Source of the DNA: Mucilaginibacter jinjuensis
GTDB lineage: Bacteria; Bacteroidota; Bacteroidia; Sphingobacteriales; Sphingobacteriaceae
Direction: 5' to 3'
Length of the DNA stretch: 64,000 bases
NCBI RefSeq assembly: GCF_028596025.1
Contig: NZ_CP117167.1
Coordinates: 3,224,001-3,288,000 of the forward strand
The notes under the pieces were generated by a model, which saw only the letters and a list, made by a program, of their open reading frames with translations, made no database searches and had not been told where the DNA came from. Every line of letters starts with the position of its first letter. Position 1 is the stretch's first letter. A program made the translations under genes and the position numbers. Positions 63,848-64,000 of this stretch are shown in pieces.

Positions 63848-64000
63848 AAATATATTAAAGGTTCGTCCTGAATATAACCATAAAAAACCGGTTTTTCTTC
63901 AGAAGTAAAAATTAAACAAAAAATGATTGGCTTTTAGAATTTTTATCAGATGCAAATATGATATTTGATGCCTGTATTTACAGGGAATTGATCTGTGATA

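Overview
The window reads as a chromosome segment of a Bacteroidota bacterium of the Sphingobacteriaceae, most like Mucilaginibacter or Pedobacter (an inference from gene content, not a database match). The pointers are a ~285-residue housekeeping sigma factor without region 1.1, -7 promoter boxes of the TAnnTTTG type, many TTG starts, a divergent LptD / amidase-MlaD arrangement, a complete BatABCD-like operon, membrane-anchored AraC regulators and many Bacteroidota-type outer-membrane barrels. Base composition is moderately AT-rich. I see no rRNA, tRNA, CRISPR array, insertion sequence or prophage.

Positions 1-24529 are mostly core metabolism. They hold an MCE/MlaD protein and amidase opposite lptD, cinA and a lipoyl acyltransferase, then a leftward glycan operon (GT87 membrane glycosyltransferase, GT2 glycosyltransferase, polysaccharide deacetylase). 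A leftward sulfur operon follows: SAM-I riboswitch, a 38-codon leader peptide ending in five cysteines, metY, metX. After it come a second transsulfuration-type enzyme, a rightward futalosine-menaquinone operon (mqnE, histidine phosphatase, mqnA), an SDR, a small exported protein, a fused trehalose-6-phosphate synthase/phosphatase and a leftward phosphoketolase.

Positions 24530-61039 are an accessory region devoted almost wholly to exported and envelope proteins. Operon A (25039-38336) has two tandem sulfatases, a MoxR ATPase, DUF58, DUF4381, two VWA proteins (the second fused to TPR), BatD, a GH18 lipoprotein, a HAD phosphatase and a formylglycine-generating-enzyme-like lipoprotein with both catalytic cysteines. 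Operon B (38656-50162) has beta-barrels, an Omp85-type barrel and DUF4136, DUF1254, DUF2092, DUF6515, DUF2252 and PsiE-family proteins. An orphan GAF-PAS histidine kinase and two tandem membrane AraC regulators come next, followed by a decayed stretch. Operon C (55637-59480) and operon D (59860-61039) carry more exported proteins.

The main discovery is a shared control element. A 22-bp dyad, GTTGCA-N10-TGCAAC, lies 42-43 nt upstream of a -7-like box in front of operons A, B, C and D. A further copy faces the phosphoketolase gene on the other strand at the same spacing, and a half-degenerate copy lies in front of the decayed stretch. This points to one activator controlling phosphoketolase plus a large sulfatase/MoxR-Bat/outer-membrane programme. 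The regulator is not identified; the adjacent AraC proteins and histidine kinase are the nearest candidates.

The right end (61147-64000) returns to ordinary genes: an APC amino-acid permease and the primary sigma factor, with intergenic inverted repeats of a family seen at three places in the window.
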